Positions 35,581 through 47,880 of a stretch of DNA of 64,000 bases are shown one piece after another. The DNA comes from Sympetrum striolatum (Eukaryota; Arthropoda; Insecta; Odonata; Libellulidae): the NCBI GenBank assembly GCA_947579665.1, contig CANPUZ010000067.1, positions 186,001-250,000 of the forward strand. Reading direction: 5' to 3'. A program made the translations under genes and the position numbers. Numbering within the stretch: position 1 is the stretch's first letter; every line of letters begins with the position of its first letter. The notes beneath the pieces were generated by a model, which was not told the origin of the DNA, searched no databases, and saw only the letters and a list, made by a program, of their open reading frames with translations.

Positions 35581-36339
35581 ACGACAAAATATTTTTTAAA
35601 TATATTCAGATAAAACAAGTCACTGGGCATAAACTGAGGAAAACGGGACTTCATATTCTTGGCAAATTGAAAAAACATGCGGCAAAGCCGAGGCTTTATC
35701 GGAACCTTTCTCTCGTTTTTTATATGCAAATTCAGAGTTTAACTCGTACGGTTTCGGACGCTAAGGAAAAGGCAGTTTAAATTTTCACAATCGCCTAAGA
35801 CGAGGAATTACAGTCTTGAATCGAACATAAACTTATTCTCGTAATTATAGAAGCAAGACCATTCCCACGCGATGACATATTTGCACTTAACGAAGAATTA
35901 AAATGAAAAGAAAAGTCTTTTACATTCGGGAATTGAGTCGACGTAGGCAAATTTAAGGATTTGATTTCTCGAGAAGAATAGGCGAGAACCGGTTTGTCCT
36001 CCCGGCGACATTCTTTTCTTACTCTCAAACTGTCATAAAATGTCTTAGATTCCTATTTTCAAGCAAACTCGTTTACTTAATTCGCTAATGACCATGCTGA
36101 ACTAGCTTTGAAACCTGATAACGTACTTACGAAATCGTATTAATCGGTTCCGGTGCTTAGGATACAGAATAAGGTCATCTCATAAATTATCCCTAAATTA
36201 ATATTAACCACAAAATTATTCAAATGATACGTCGTAGACTGATATTCCAAAAGGAAGAAACTTAAATTATTTAATTTACCAACAGACTTTAGCAATATTT
36301 TCTCAGACAATACCTAATAAAGTATTTAACGAGACTTAC

Positions 36340-36590
36340 CATTAAGTGGAAATCCTGGGTGACAAAGATGGACGTTGAACATGACAACAAATTCAAATTC
36401 AACTGTTTTTCGAACAAAGGTTATCAGCACGACCTCTCTCGCAGAAATTCAGGCAGCAAAGACGAAAAAACTGTCTGCGCAACTGATGAACGATAGTGCT
36501 GTCACCTGATTGGTCCAAATTTAACCGTCTTTCATCTTGGCCCCGCCCACCAACCGTCATGAAAATTTTCCACTGCCAACGATAGCAATT
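36340..36590 (-). promoter_or_regulatory. Promoter and first coding exon, left arm (outward)
   Basis: Exon 36382-36340 starts at ATG, reads MFNVHLCHPGFPLN and ends at the donor GTAAGT in phase 1. Upstream (to about 36590) lie a CCAATCAGGTGAC block and a GC-richer stretch conserved in the right arm. Mirror copy at 39540-39767. Transcription would run away from the palindrome centre. Product not recognised. Confidence 0.55.
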
Positions 36591-37150
36591 ATAATTCAAC
36601 GAATTTATTAAAATATTATTTTAAATATATGATGAATATTTTTCGTAGAGTTTTATTATTTTGCTTAAATTTCGCGATATCGTCGAAGTGCTGGGTCGAA
36701 AAATATTAAAGTTTGCTTGATCTAATTATTATAGGTTCTTAAATAACATCTATATTTTGGTACAGATATTTAAGATTTTTAGGTTCTTTATTTTCTAAAA
36801 TGAAATAACGATGTACAAATTAATATCATAACCGTTCATCCCAAAGAAGAAAAATGTAGCAATCATATCGATGTAATTAATATACGCACAACTACTAACA
36901 AGATCTCATTGCAAGGATACGATTTGATCAAAAGAAGTACAGGATTTAAAGAAATGACGTACATATTTAGGAATGAAGCCAGAATATCTCATATTTTACT
37001 CTTAGAAATTCCTTTTTAATATACCAATTCTCTTGCTAGTCAAACACGTTATCTACGATGTCGACCAAAGATACATTTTATGAAGCAGAATTATTAAAGC
37101 AAGACATCAAAGTTGATTGAATGATACAATAAACGTTGATGTAAACGAAT

Positions 37151-38979
37151 TATAATATAATATAATAGTTTACGGACCAGGAATGCACTATTGACCACTG
37201 AATGCAACACGAAATATTCTAGAATAGGAAGAAATTTGCTCTATGAAAGGTAAATCGGCTTGTATGAATATCTCATTGCTAATCTATGTAGTTAATTTAC
37301 AGCCATTCAAAGGAATGCAAACACCACTCTCATCGTACTTACATGACCTCCATCTTGCGTCGATGGTAAATGTAGTTTGATGGAAGAATTCCGAGCTCTT
37401 AGAACTTCGTGATAAGGAATCCCTTCACCATGAGTGCTCGTCTCGTTGATGGTTGTTTCATCGCCGATTTAAAATAGTACACTTGTCCACTAATATTCAA
37501 GGAAGTCACTGATTGACAGTTATATCGTCATTATTTGACTGGTCTCGTTAATTGTTAACAATACTAGATAAACCAGCCAAGAAGCTGTCCTATTATGCAA
37601 CTTTCCAACCACGAGTTAAAGAAGGTAATCAGTTAACGATAAGAAATAGAAAAATTAACATGAAACACTTGGGAGTCAACAACTTCATGTCTTTAAACAC
37701 TACGATCGAAATTCAAAGCAATATATGCAATAATAAGATAAAATATAACAAGATGTTTATCGGAGCACTTGTTTCAAGTAATTTCACAGTACTTACGTAG
37801 TGTTTTCGTATCGACATAAATGGCGGGTTTTCCACAAAATGATTACTATAATTTGATGATTCCACTGATACGTTTTTACGTAGCACTTAGATATTCATAG
37901 TGAATAAATTCAGAAAGTACACTATCTGAAGCATTGTTATCAAACTTATTCCACAAAAATGAACACTTACAAGCACTTTAAATGGTATTCCAACTCTAGA
38001 ACGCCATTTCATAGTTTCTTCTCTAAGTCACGAGGTGATTAGGCAGCACACCTGAAGAGAATAGCGATTGTCTTCGAAAATATGAAGAACGCAAGTCGCG
38101 TTTCTGAGGCAGTGAATAATGGAGGGAAAACGTTTTGTTTCCTGTTATCAGAGTGCTTTCTGCTGAAGTTAATGAGCTACGTATTAACATCGCGGTTTAA
38201 GCGAGAACCTTTGTTAAATCTAAAGTCAAAAATATTTTTAAGAGGTTATAAATGTTCATCTGTGCACAGTTCATTTGTTGAAGGTAGACAATGGTGCTTT
38301 TTCTTCTGGATTTCTTGATTGTGAGTGTGCCACGGAAGAGAATGAGTGTGGAAAACTAGAATTAAGAGTTGAAGCTCTCGACCTGTTTTACAGGGTTATC
38401 CAAAAGTAAGTGTTGGAAAGTGCGATATTCTAAATCTGCGATAGAGGAATAGTCAAGAAAGAAAACCTCATGATTGATTTCATATCACGCTGTAGCTGTC
38501 TGAATCGGGCATCTTTCGTTCACCTTACGATCACAAAATGCAATATTTGAAAGTAAGTACGATGATGATGATATGTGCATTGAATTTTATCTTAATCTCC
38601 ATGTATTTGAGACTTACGAATCCACTTCGAGGGTTAGCATGGACACAATCACCTTGGTAACTACAATGATATCGAATTCTTAACGCAAATGTATTCGTGT
38701 TCGAGATTATGTAGTAATGTTATTCATGATGCGATTGACAGTACTTTCAAGGAAGGATATTTCATTGGATAAATAATCTAAAAACACTTATTAACTCTTG
38801 ATTATGGCGGTCAAGTATAGTAATGTTTATTGGTAGTGAAATATGAATGTCAAAGAAGAAATCTATCAAAACCACTTCTTCGTTGTAACTTGTTTCATCT
38901 TGCTACTTACGTGTATTTGTGAACCATTAATACAGCGAGTGAAGATACCAGATATTGCCGAAGTTTCCGGGACCTCCAC
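37151..38979. other. Spacer of the giant inverted repeat
   Basis: No inverted homology between its two halves that I can see, and no recognisable gene. The 78-codon frame at 38082-38318 has no family signature. Confidence 0.55.
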
Positions 38980-39539
38980 ATAACTGAGTAATGTATCATT
39001 CGATCCACTTATATATCTCGATTAAATAATTTTGCTTTAAAAAAGCATCTTTGGTTGCCATCGTAGAATACGTGTTGGATTTGCGAGAGAATTGGTATCT
39101 TTAAAAGGAATTTCTAAGAGTGAAATATAGTTTTCTTAAAAGTAACTTTCTTGACGTAATTTCTTGAAATACTGCACTTCTTTACCTCAAAACGTATCCT
39201 TGCAATCAAATCTTGTTAGTAATTGTGGGTCAATGTATTACATCGATATAATTGTTAAATTTTTCTCTTTCTGGATGAATAGTTGTAATATTAAATTGTA
39301 AATCATGATTTCGTTTTCGGAAATAAAAAACCTAATAATCTTAAATATCCAGATCCAAATATAAATATTTTCTTAGGAACATAAAATATTTAAATTATGC
39401 AAACTTTGATATTATAAGATCCAGCACTTCGACGATTTCGCGAAATTTGAGCAAAATAATTAAAATCTACGAAGAAATTAAATATTTATTTTTAATAATA
39501 CTTTACTAAATTCGCTAAAATATAATGTCAGTTGGCAGT

Positions 39540-39767
39540 GGAAAATTTCCATGGCGGTTGGTGGGTGGAGCCAAGTTGAAAGACGGTTAAATTTGGACCA
39601 ATCAGGTGACGGCACTATTGTTTAACGGTTGCGCAGACGCCTTTTTTGTCAGTTTCTGCCTGAATTTCTGCGAGCGAGGTCGTGCTGACAACCTGTGTTT
39701 GAAAAACAGTTGAAATTCGTTGTCATGTTCAATGTCCAACGTTGTCTTCCAGGATTTCCAGTTAATC
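39540..39767 (+). promoter_or_regulatory. Promoter and first coding exon, right arm (outward)
   Basis: CCAAT at 39598-39602 in the block GGACCAATCAGGTGAC. Exon 39725-39767 reads MFNVQRCLPGFPVN and ends in phase 1 at GTAAGT, as in the left arm (43 nt in both, no indel). With the left copy this forms a divergent pair about 3.3 kb apart, centred on the palindrome spacer. Confidence 0.55.
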
Positions 39768-40528
39768 GTAAGTCTCACTTAATACTTAACTAGGCATTGT
39801 CTGAGAGATTATTGCTTTGTGTTGGTGAATTTAAGTTTTTTCCTTGTGTTATATTACTGTACGACGAATCATATGTTTCATATTATGATTGATTTTAATT
39901 TTGGGTGAATTAATGAGATGACATTAATCTTTTTATTTAGAATCGGAACTGTTTAATACGATTTCGTAAGTACGTTCGCCAGTGTAAAAGCTCGTTAAGG
40001 AAGGTGATTAGTGAATTAAGTAAACATGTTTGCTTGTAAATAAGAATCTAAGACAGTCTTCTGAAATTTTATGACAGTTTAAGAGTAAGAAAGGAATGTC
40101 GCCGGGACTAGGTACCGGTCCAAGCCTATTCTTCTCGAGAAACCGGAATCTATAGGTTTGCCTATGCCGAGTTAATGCCCGAATGTATAAGGCATACATC
40201 TTTTCTTTTGATATTTTGAAGTGCAAATATGTCATCGCGTGGGATTGAGGGTATTTAGTTGTAGTCTTTCTTCTGAGATAACGATAACTTCTATGATAGT
40301 ATTTCATCGTGTAAGGCGTGTGGAAAGTGAAAATTAAAACTGCCTCCGTACGAGTTATACTCTGAATTTAAATGTAATAAACGAAAGAAAAATTCCGATA
40401 AAACCTCGAACTCGGCTTTGCCACCTGTATTTTCAATTTGCCAAAAATACAGATCTGAACTACCGTGTTCCTAAATTATGCCCTGTGACTTGTTTTATCT
40501 GAATATATTTTTAAAATATTTCTTTCGC

Positions 40529-40629
40529 TAATTTTTATGCTTCCGTAAGTGCATGACGTCATCACATAAACAAGGGAAGATCGGATTTGAATTTTAACGG
40601 AAATTGTGGACGCATCGTAGCTGTTCATT
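40529..40629 (-). other. 101-bp hyperconserved island, right arm copy
   Basis: Mirror of 35480-35580 with one substitution and no indel. TGACGTCA lies at 40554-40561. The minus-strand ATG at 40628 opens the same 33-residue frame. Confidence 0.6.
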
Positions 40630-42159
40630 TTTCATTCTATTATAGAACATATTGCCTTAATATAGTAGAAGAGTAATATAAGGTAATAGATTTATATCGT
40701 CTTTATATCTACGTAAACATGTTTGTATTTATTTATCATTCTCAGTAGAATTACCGGTCCTCTCGCGTCTAAGATAACGTTATAAGGATATTAAGTTGCA
40801 ATAACCCTCTAATGCGAATAATAATTTTTTCACACCAAATTAGTTTTGGATTCAATATAGAGTGATGCCTTTTTGGAATTTTTATAAATTAATTTCAAGT
40901 CGTCATCGGAAATTTGATTTCAAAGTTAAAAGTCATGCAAATTTCAACTGCCATTTCATTACGAGTAACACGTTGAAATTGAAATTAAGAAACGCGAGAA
41001 AAAATTCCTAGAGAGCCAGTACTGGAATTTGGTTCAGTTTTAATGTTTGTAATAATATAGATTTAAATTTAGCCTAATAATTTCAGGAATATTATTCCAT
41101 ACTTTACCAATTTTTTTATTAATTCCCGTCAGCGGTCGTTATTTTTTAACTTATTCTCAATGTTGTTCATTGATATAACCATATTTATTATTTATTTATA
41201 TTAAAATTGCGAGTTTTACTTTACATTTTCACAGGTTTAGCTCTTCCGATTTGTATCAATTTAGTAGACTTTTCAGAAGTTTTAGTTACTATAGTTTCCA
41301 AGTTCCTTGTTGTCTTTAACGACGTAATTCTAAATTTAAACGGCATTATTTCATAATCTTCACTATATTTAATTCTTACAGTTTAATTTCAATTTTAATT
41401 TTGCTTGATCACTTTTGGCATTTTGTTCGATTCGAAACGAATTAGTACTGTCATTAAAGTATTTGTTTCGTGTCATAATTTCAATATCTTCAGCCAATGT
41501 CTAATACTTTAATTAAGGCTTCCTTAAAGGTTAATTATTATTAGTTACTATCTTCCTAATATTGTGCGATGATGTAACAAGATATTTTAAACTGTTTGGT
41601 CAACGGTTGCAAATGAACAGGAATACATAGTTTTCAAATTACTTACTTCAATTTACATTTGCATGGCTTTAGATTATGATTCCAATTTTAATATATATGT
41701 ATATATATATTTTCTTAATTTGGAATTTATCATGTTTAATTGTTTGGGAGGCAACAACGATATTGTCCTGCGTATTGCTCATTGGCGTCTTTTAGAAGTG
41801 AAAGTCGTACAGAAGATCCTTCGATGCTAGATTCAGTGGATTGAAGCTTCAGCTTAGGTAAGCTGAATATAAATTTTTATATCAATCTCTAATACCACGT
41901 ATTTTGAAAATAACCTCACTTTATGGACTTCTTTTTTTCTCACCGTTTATTATATTATAAAAACCTGTAGAACGGACTATCAATTCAAAGATTTATTCTT
42001 CAATAGTTTTTGGGTTGAAAATAATATTTCATTAGAACTTTGAGCATTACAACATAATCTGAATGACCATGTAGCATGTTGCTATCTGTTATAATTCTCA
42101 TATGAGTAATTAAATGGAAAATAATTAGTACAGCATAGCAATGCAATGGTCAGACATAC

Positions 42160-42285
42160 ACTTTCCCTTTTTCTGTATTGTTCTGTGATCTGACGCAGAA
42201 ATGCATTTTCGCTTTCTTCGATGAGCTCTTTCCAACACCTATTGATATTTTGCTTCCCTTCACCGTTGCTTTCACTTTCAAAGCA
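42160..42285 (-). pseudogene. Inward-facing 42-codon exon, right arm copy
   Basis: Uninterrupted frame CFESESNGEGKQNINR...KELIEESENAFLRQITEQYR, homologous to 33669-33794. The acceptor is weakened (TTTTTAAAG instead of TTTTTACAG). Confidence 0.5.
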
Positions 42286-43564
42286 CTTTAAAAAGAAGCT
42301 ATGATCACGTAAACAATCACTCTTAGACCAGTAATGGCTTTCCAACGTCCTTCAATTCATTTCACATTTTCCAAGCATCGTTTTCATTTCATTATCGTTG
42401 CTTTCACTTTCGACGTATCAGTAAAAGAAGTAGGTTCATGCTAACAATGCCAAAAGACGAGTAATGACTTTCCAATGGCCTTCAATTCTTCGCTTTCCTT
42501 CAAGTTCAAAGCGAACTCATCGTGTGTTTCTGTTAGAAATATGTGTTTGTTTTCGTGCATTTACAGCCTTGTCTGGGAAAAAGATACAATCAAAGAATGC
42601 AATGGAACTAAAATAGAATATATTTTTTAGTTTACCACTAGTTTCAAATAATATTATAATTTTTGCATATTCCTGACACTCGAATTATATCCATTTAAAT
42701 AAAATATACATCGAGTGATACTAAATCTCGTATTTTTATGCTGCAATGACGAGAGGCGAAATCTTCACCATAAGACTTGATAAAATCCAGCGATTAATTC
42801 CTGCATTTATATCTTTACCCGTTTGTTGTTCTTAAAACTGTATTTGTTACGCAATTACCTATTTGTATGTCAATAGACATTCTCATGCAGTGATAATGAA
42901 CTGAATTTGAATAACAATAGATCCATTTAGATGATTTTCAGGGAGTTATCAAATTGAAATCAAAGTAGCATAATTTACGCGCAGTACCAATTTTCAGGGC
43001 GTCCATTAGAGTTAGTGCACCACAAATAATACTTAGGAGTCGTGTTGTATCATGAAGGCTCCTCTGTTATATTATTGCAAAAATTATTGAGAAACACGAG
43101 GCGATTTAAATATAAATGCCTTTCTCTTTAATTTAAATCGCTAAATCAGCAGTCAGTTATTTGGGCTTAATTGTTATATAGATCAATAGAGAATTGAGAC
43201 GTACGTAAAATAAGAACATTCAGTTTAATTCTGTGAACTGTTGCCAATTCTCCTTATATATGTCACGTGTTCAAAGTTATGACGAAACTGAAATATTGAT
43301 GCATTTAATTCTAATTTATTAGTGTTTTCGGGCAAACACATTAAATACGATTTCTACTTAGGCTAAACTTCAATAAAGGCAACTTAGTGATTCCACACAC
43401 ATCCCGGCTCTGAAAAACACTTTGTCATAAATTAATGATACTTAAGTATTTACACAAATAATTCAATCATAATTTCATTAAACCGACACAATTTAAGGAT
43501 GTGCAAACGAATCCTTAGTCACTCGTGAGTCATCTCAATGTTTTAGAGTGCTACTTACCAGTAA

Positions 43565-43860
43565 TATATCCCTCGTACCAATTCCCCCCGGACCAGTTCA
43601 CCGGTCGCCGGTGAATTCTCACGCGGTGAATTCTCACGCGGTGAATTCTCACGCGGTGAATTCGTACGTGGTGAATTGATCCCCCGCGCTGATTTTCTAA
43701 TATTGCTATTCAGTCTTATGTTAATCTACACGCCATGATTATTGGTTAATGTTATAATTATATCAACCGTGGGGTGGGTTGGGTTGGTAGTACAACATCA
43801 GCGCGGGGGATCAATTCCCCGCGTACGAATTCCCCCTGGACCAATTCACCGTGCGCCATT
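43565..43860. mobile_element. MITE-like palindromic element, right arm
   Basis: Right-arm partner of 31221-31455. The left part contains four 15-bp repeats (ACGCGGTGAATTCTC and variants, about 43606-43680) not present in the left arm, so it was rearranged after the arms separated. Confidence 0.65.
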
Positions 43861-45364
43861 TCATAGGTTTACTGTGTTCATTAAAGGCAAATTAATCCTA
43901 AATAATCCAGAGATTTACGAATTCTATCGCTGGAATACCTTCCAATGACATTCTTACGCATTCTATCACTTGCAAATGTTAACCACAACATTTTGAGGGT
44001 AAAGGTAAGGGTAAACTCTGTTGAAACGTAATTCATCGCATCGTTGGTTGCATTATAAATTCGTTATATTTGTAAAATGGCATTTACTTGCTTTTTTATT
44101 GGGTTATTAACATATTGAATTTGAACGCTACTGTCATCAGAACCATCGGCTCTTCACCAGGAGTTAATCTCAATGGAAGCGGTGGACATCGGTGGAAAGC
44201 ATCGTAAATCCATTGATGAATAGAATGAACGGTTTGATGGATTCATCGATGAATCTAAAAAAGTGCCTACTCGAATCCTAGATTGGTGTTATTAAAAATA
44301 CCTCGGCAAGTCTTTTTGTTTACTGGAAGCATTTCAAAGAGTACTACAATCAATTCTACATTTTCCAACAGCATTTCAGAATACGTGAAGTTACTAAATT
44401 CGTTTCCTGTGGAGTAAATGTAAACTTATATATATACCCTGTGAACTTTCTTTCGGTATATATGACTCCCAACATCTGTTACCTTAGAGTGTGGTGATAT
44501 ATAAGAATGACAAGTTACGAAATCTCTGATCTAAATTCTTTCCTTGGAATCCCACTCTCTTTTACAAAGTTCCTAATCAGTAAGCTATATGGTCCATATT
44601 TTACCAATCAAAAACATTATAAACCCTTCTATAAAAAATAAACTTTGCCGGTTTTTCTGAGGGTTTATTTAATACTGCTTTAAAAGTAAATTCTATTTAG
44701 ACAATATTCAGATGATGGTCTTTGTTTGATACCTAGTTTAAGGAGTTATTACCACTTTAACACCAGACAAGTAAATGAAATTCTATTACGTAATAAAACT
44801 TTAATTTGTTTTGTTTTTATTCTCTACTTCTCACGAAATATTGTACTATTGAGTAAAAGCACTAGTATTATTCAGATAACCAAAATTAAAAAGAAATGGT
44901 TGAACGTTTCTTACATTTCTCTGAACGATTTAAGGGAAGTTTATATTTGCAGATATGTAATTCGAAAATATTAAAAGGAGATGCAGTTCATTTTGATAAA
45001 AAAAAACAAAAAATTTTAGCCAATTATGTTGAAAAGTGAGACTATAAGTTACACCTTTAAAGAATACCTGATTTTAATTCTTGTATTATTTTTTCTACAG
45101 GTGAATGCGGCATCGAACACTCCTGACTGTGACTTTATTAGTGAGTAATCCAGTTAAACTTCCTATTTATCTTGCGACTTAAATTTCAAATACCATTATT
45201 TCACTATTGACAGCGAGGCAAACTGACAAACTCAAGTAGTTATTTAGAGCTTAGGATTCGTGGTGACAACTACTTGGGGATCAGGAATCCTGGAATCAGT
45301 TATTTTAATCTGTTCTTAAGTTTTCCTTTAGAATAAGTAATTAACGATGCATTGAATAGTAGTA

Positions 45365-45869
45365 CAGTAAACTCCCGTTTCTCCGAAATGGACGGCGGCC
45401 GGTTCGGATAACGAAAATTTCGGATAAACCGAAGTCCCGCGTGAAGCACCAGGAATTGCATCAATATGATCGTAAAACTTACGTACAGTCCTGGCCAAAA
45501 TTAACGCAGCACCGGCCGTAAGGATCGCTAGGGAGGTGCTGCGTTAATTTTGGCCAGGAGTGTACGTAGAATGCTATTGACATGGATGTGAATAAGTCTG
45601 CATCTTTTGGACTGAAAAATTTGTGTTGACGTGCTAAAAAGGCGTCAAAGTATGAAAGAAAAGTCAAATTTTTAAATGCTAAATAAGAAAGCTCATTTAT
45701 TTTTAATTCTAAGAGAAAAAATCCGCCTTATTAGTCAGCGGGAAAAAACAGAAGTTTTAAAGAGGTGTCACGAGAATATAAGTAATGGTTTGCGATGGTA
45801 TTCGGTGGGTGAATGCATTCGGAAGAGTTTTTTCGGATAAAGTGAATTTCCGATAAACGGGAGTTAACT
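45365..45869. mobile_element. Tigger/pogo-like MITE
   Basis: 505 bp with TIRs: CAGTAAACTCCCGTTTCTCC on the left and, at the right end, CGATAAACGGGAGTTAACT. Preceded by TA (45363-45364). TIRs of the CAGTNNACTCCCGTTTATC type are typical of the pogo/Tigger branch of Tc1/mariner. No transposase inside. Found only in the right arm. Confidence 0.7.
45486..45562. mobile_element. 77-bp hairpin MITE nested in the Tigger-like MITE
   Basis: 28-bp near-perfect TIRs (CAGTCCTGGCCAAAATTAAC...) around a 21-bp centre, flanked on both sides by TA (45484-45485 and 45563-45564). The TIR resembles those of Tc1/mariner elements. Almost the entire element is stem. Confidence 0.75.
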
Positions 45870-46047
45870 TCTATTCAATCTTTTCTAAATTCCTCAGAAC
45901 AATTAGTAGTAATCAATCGCTGCCTATTTGAATTTATATTTAGTGGATGCAGTGTTTGTTGGTAGTAGTTTAGTAAAAGTGCATATATATGTATTAAACA
46001 CCTGCTTCGTAGGTGCAGAGGGAATAATGCCCAATTCTTGTCAGCCC

Positions 46048-46138
46048 TAGTCAAGGGGCCAACGGATTAAGGCACCTCAAACTGCATCTCTTAGCACCCG
46101 TTTCATCTGAGAGCTGGAGGTTCAAGTTCCACCAGCCA
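46048..46138 (+). pseudogene. tRNA-derived sequence (class II type), SINE head or tRNA pseudogene
   Basis: GGCCAACGGATTAAGGC (46057-46073) resembles the A box/D arm of Leu/Ser tRNAs, and GGTTCAAGTTCC (46119-46130) the B box with one extra base. The spacing of about 60 bp fits a class II tRNA with a long variable arm. The acceptor ends do not pair, so it is not a functional tRNA. Confidence 0.5.
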
Positions 46139-46900
46139 TCTTGTCAATTTTATTGGGAAAATTATGAGGAATATCTGGGGGTAGCTATTTTGAAAAAACT
46201 CGATCCAAATTAATTGAAATATGTAGCTAAATGTCACCAGTAATACAGTTTGGTCTCCTAAGATCTATGCAAGTAAAGTTGAACCTTTTTCTTTACGTAT
46301 TTCTAATACTATTTCCTATAAATTATTGGGATGTTCAGTGCCGGGTGTATGAGGCCTATGGGCAATCCAACGGGAGGAGTCCTTTTTTGGACGATCTGGC
46401 GAAATTCATATTTTAAACCCCCCCCAATCTGTCTTGACTTGTTGAGAAATTTCCCTCTTTCTCCGCGACTCAACGGGGTGCTGTCGGGTTTCCCATTTTT
46501 TACATTTTTTTTACATATTGTCACCTTAGTGGAGGTCTATGGGCACGGCCCACGCTGCCCACTGCCTAAATCCAGCAATGCGGATGTTTAAACTGCCATC
46601 GTTGCGTAGTATCGTATTCTCGTCACCAGACGATCTGCAGTAAGTTCGTTTTCCTCATATGTCTGAACCATCCTTATTTCTATTCTTAGTGCCCTCTATT
46701 GCAACTTTTCTACTCTTATTTACTGTTTGAAGTGTTGATGAGTACGGTGTTTTTACACCGACGTGGATCACCGGTAAATAACTTCATAGATGCGTTATAT
46801 TTCTTGTCACCGGGAATTTTATTTTTAAGTTATTCTCTTCCTGATATTACGACATTCACAAATAAATGAGTATTTACCTTGGTGTTTCTATTCCTTCCAG

Positions 46901-47015
46901 TTTTAGAAAGTGAGCTTGCTCAAATTTTGATAAGGCTTTACCGTATGGCTCCACAGAGGCGAGTGACCACCGTCAACGGAAGAGGCTCTGGGGACAACGG
47001 TGGCTGGATCTCCAA
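46901..47015 (+). pseudogene. Unrecognised outward exon, right arm copy
   Basis: TTCCAG acceptor, then LESELAQILIRLYRMAPQRR and TTVNGRGSGDNGG in one frame; partner of 28972-29093. No family recognised. Confidence 0.55.
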
Positions 47016-47438
47016 GTTAAGTAAACAGACTTTACTTTCATATTTTCCAGATTAATTTTTATTTCTATTTCATCATGTTATGGTATTTCGAAGCATTAAA
47101 AATTATTATATTTCAAATTAAGGAAGACATCTCTGACTAAGATTTCATAATTTTAAAACATATTTTTTGCTTATTAAAGTAATTATAATTTATAGCTTTT
47201 GCTTCTAAAATTCCAAACAAGGAAGACACATGGCTGTTTCTAGATGTCTGATAATATTAAAATAACTGATTTCCTTCTTAGCATTATGCCAAATTTTCAA
47301 ATTTCATAATCACATTCATATATTCCTTCTAAGCCCGTTCACTATTTAAATTATTGCATTATATAATAATATTATATTTAGATTTGCTTTATATATTTCC
47401 CTATTATAGGAATATGGAATTTCTATGTAAATGCCGAT

Positions 47439-47880
47439 TTGAATTGGTCTTTACCACAATGTTTAGATGACTGTTGCATTAAGAAAAATGGTTGGCTTAT
47501 AATCTATTCAAATCAAATGATACAGACTCCGCACAATCCTTTTTCTCATAAAATTCGATATTTAACCAGCAGAACGCCTCTGACGGCCAATCGAAAGATG
47601 AGGGAAGAGGTTGCAAAGTGCCTCCGGGTGCGGAAGGGAGCTAAGGTCCTTGCATTCCGCATCAGCGACACGGTCTTAAAAGGCCTCCAACTCTAGCAGC
47701 TCCACAATCCCACCCAAAAAATCCGGATGCTCCAAAGTAGAATGATTCAGGACTTACATTGAGTACATCACCATGGTACTGAACTATCAGACAACGACCC
47801 TGGTTGCGAAGCGGGTGTAGAACCCAAGGGCGAACCCCTAAAGCATCACCCTACCCCGGAAGATGAATTAGAATTGAAAT
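47439..47880 (+). pseudogene. Unrecognised exon remnant, outward-facing, right arm
   Basis: Open from 47439 to a TAG at 47694-47696 and containing NRKMREEVAKCLRVRKGAK. After frame changes, EPKGEPLKHHPTPEDELEL is readable to about 47880. Partner of 27530-27860. The two copies carry different disabling changes. Confidence 0.5.

Larger units (their letters stand above)
25746..37150. repeat. Left arm of a giant inverted repeat
   Basis: Reverse-complement homology to 38980-49640 follows colinear anchors: 26990/48420, 27540-27880/47566-47890, 28985-29093/46901-47015, 29730-30150/44040-44460, 31085-31460/43560-43990, 33160-33860/42090-42790, 34108/41857, 35480-35580/40529-40629, 36338-36590/39540-39790 and 37040-37130/38985-39100. 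Divergence is clear in most blocks (many substitutions and indels), so the repeat is old and not an assembly echo. Segments unique to this arm include about 30160-31080, three exon-like repeats at 28160-28715, and a 770-bp duplication at the outer end. Confidence 0.9.
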
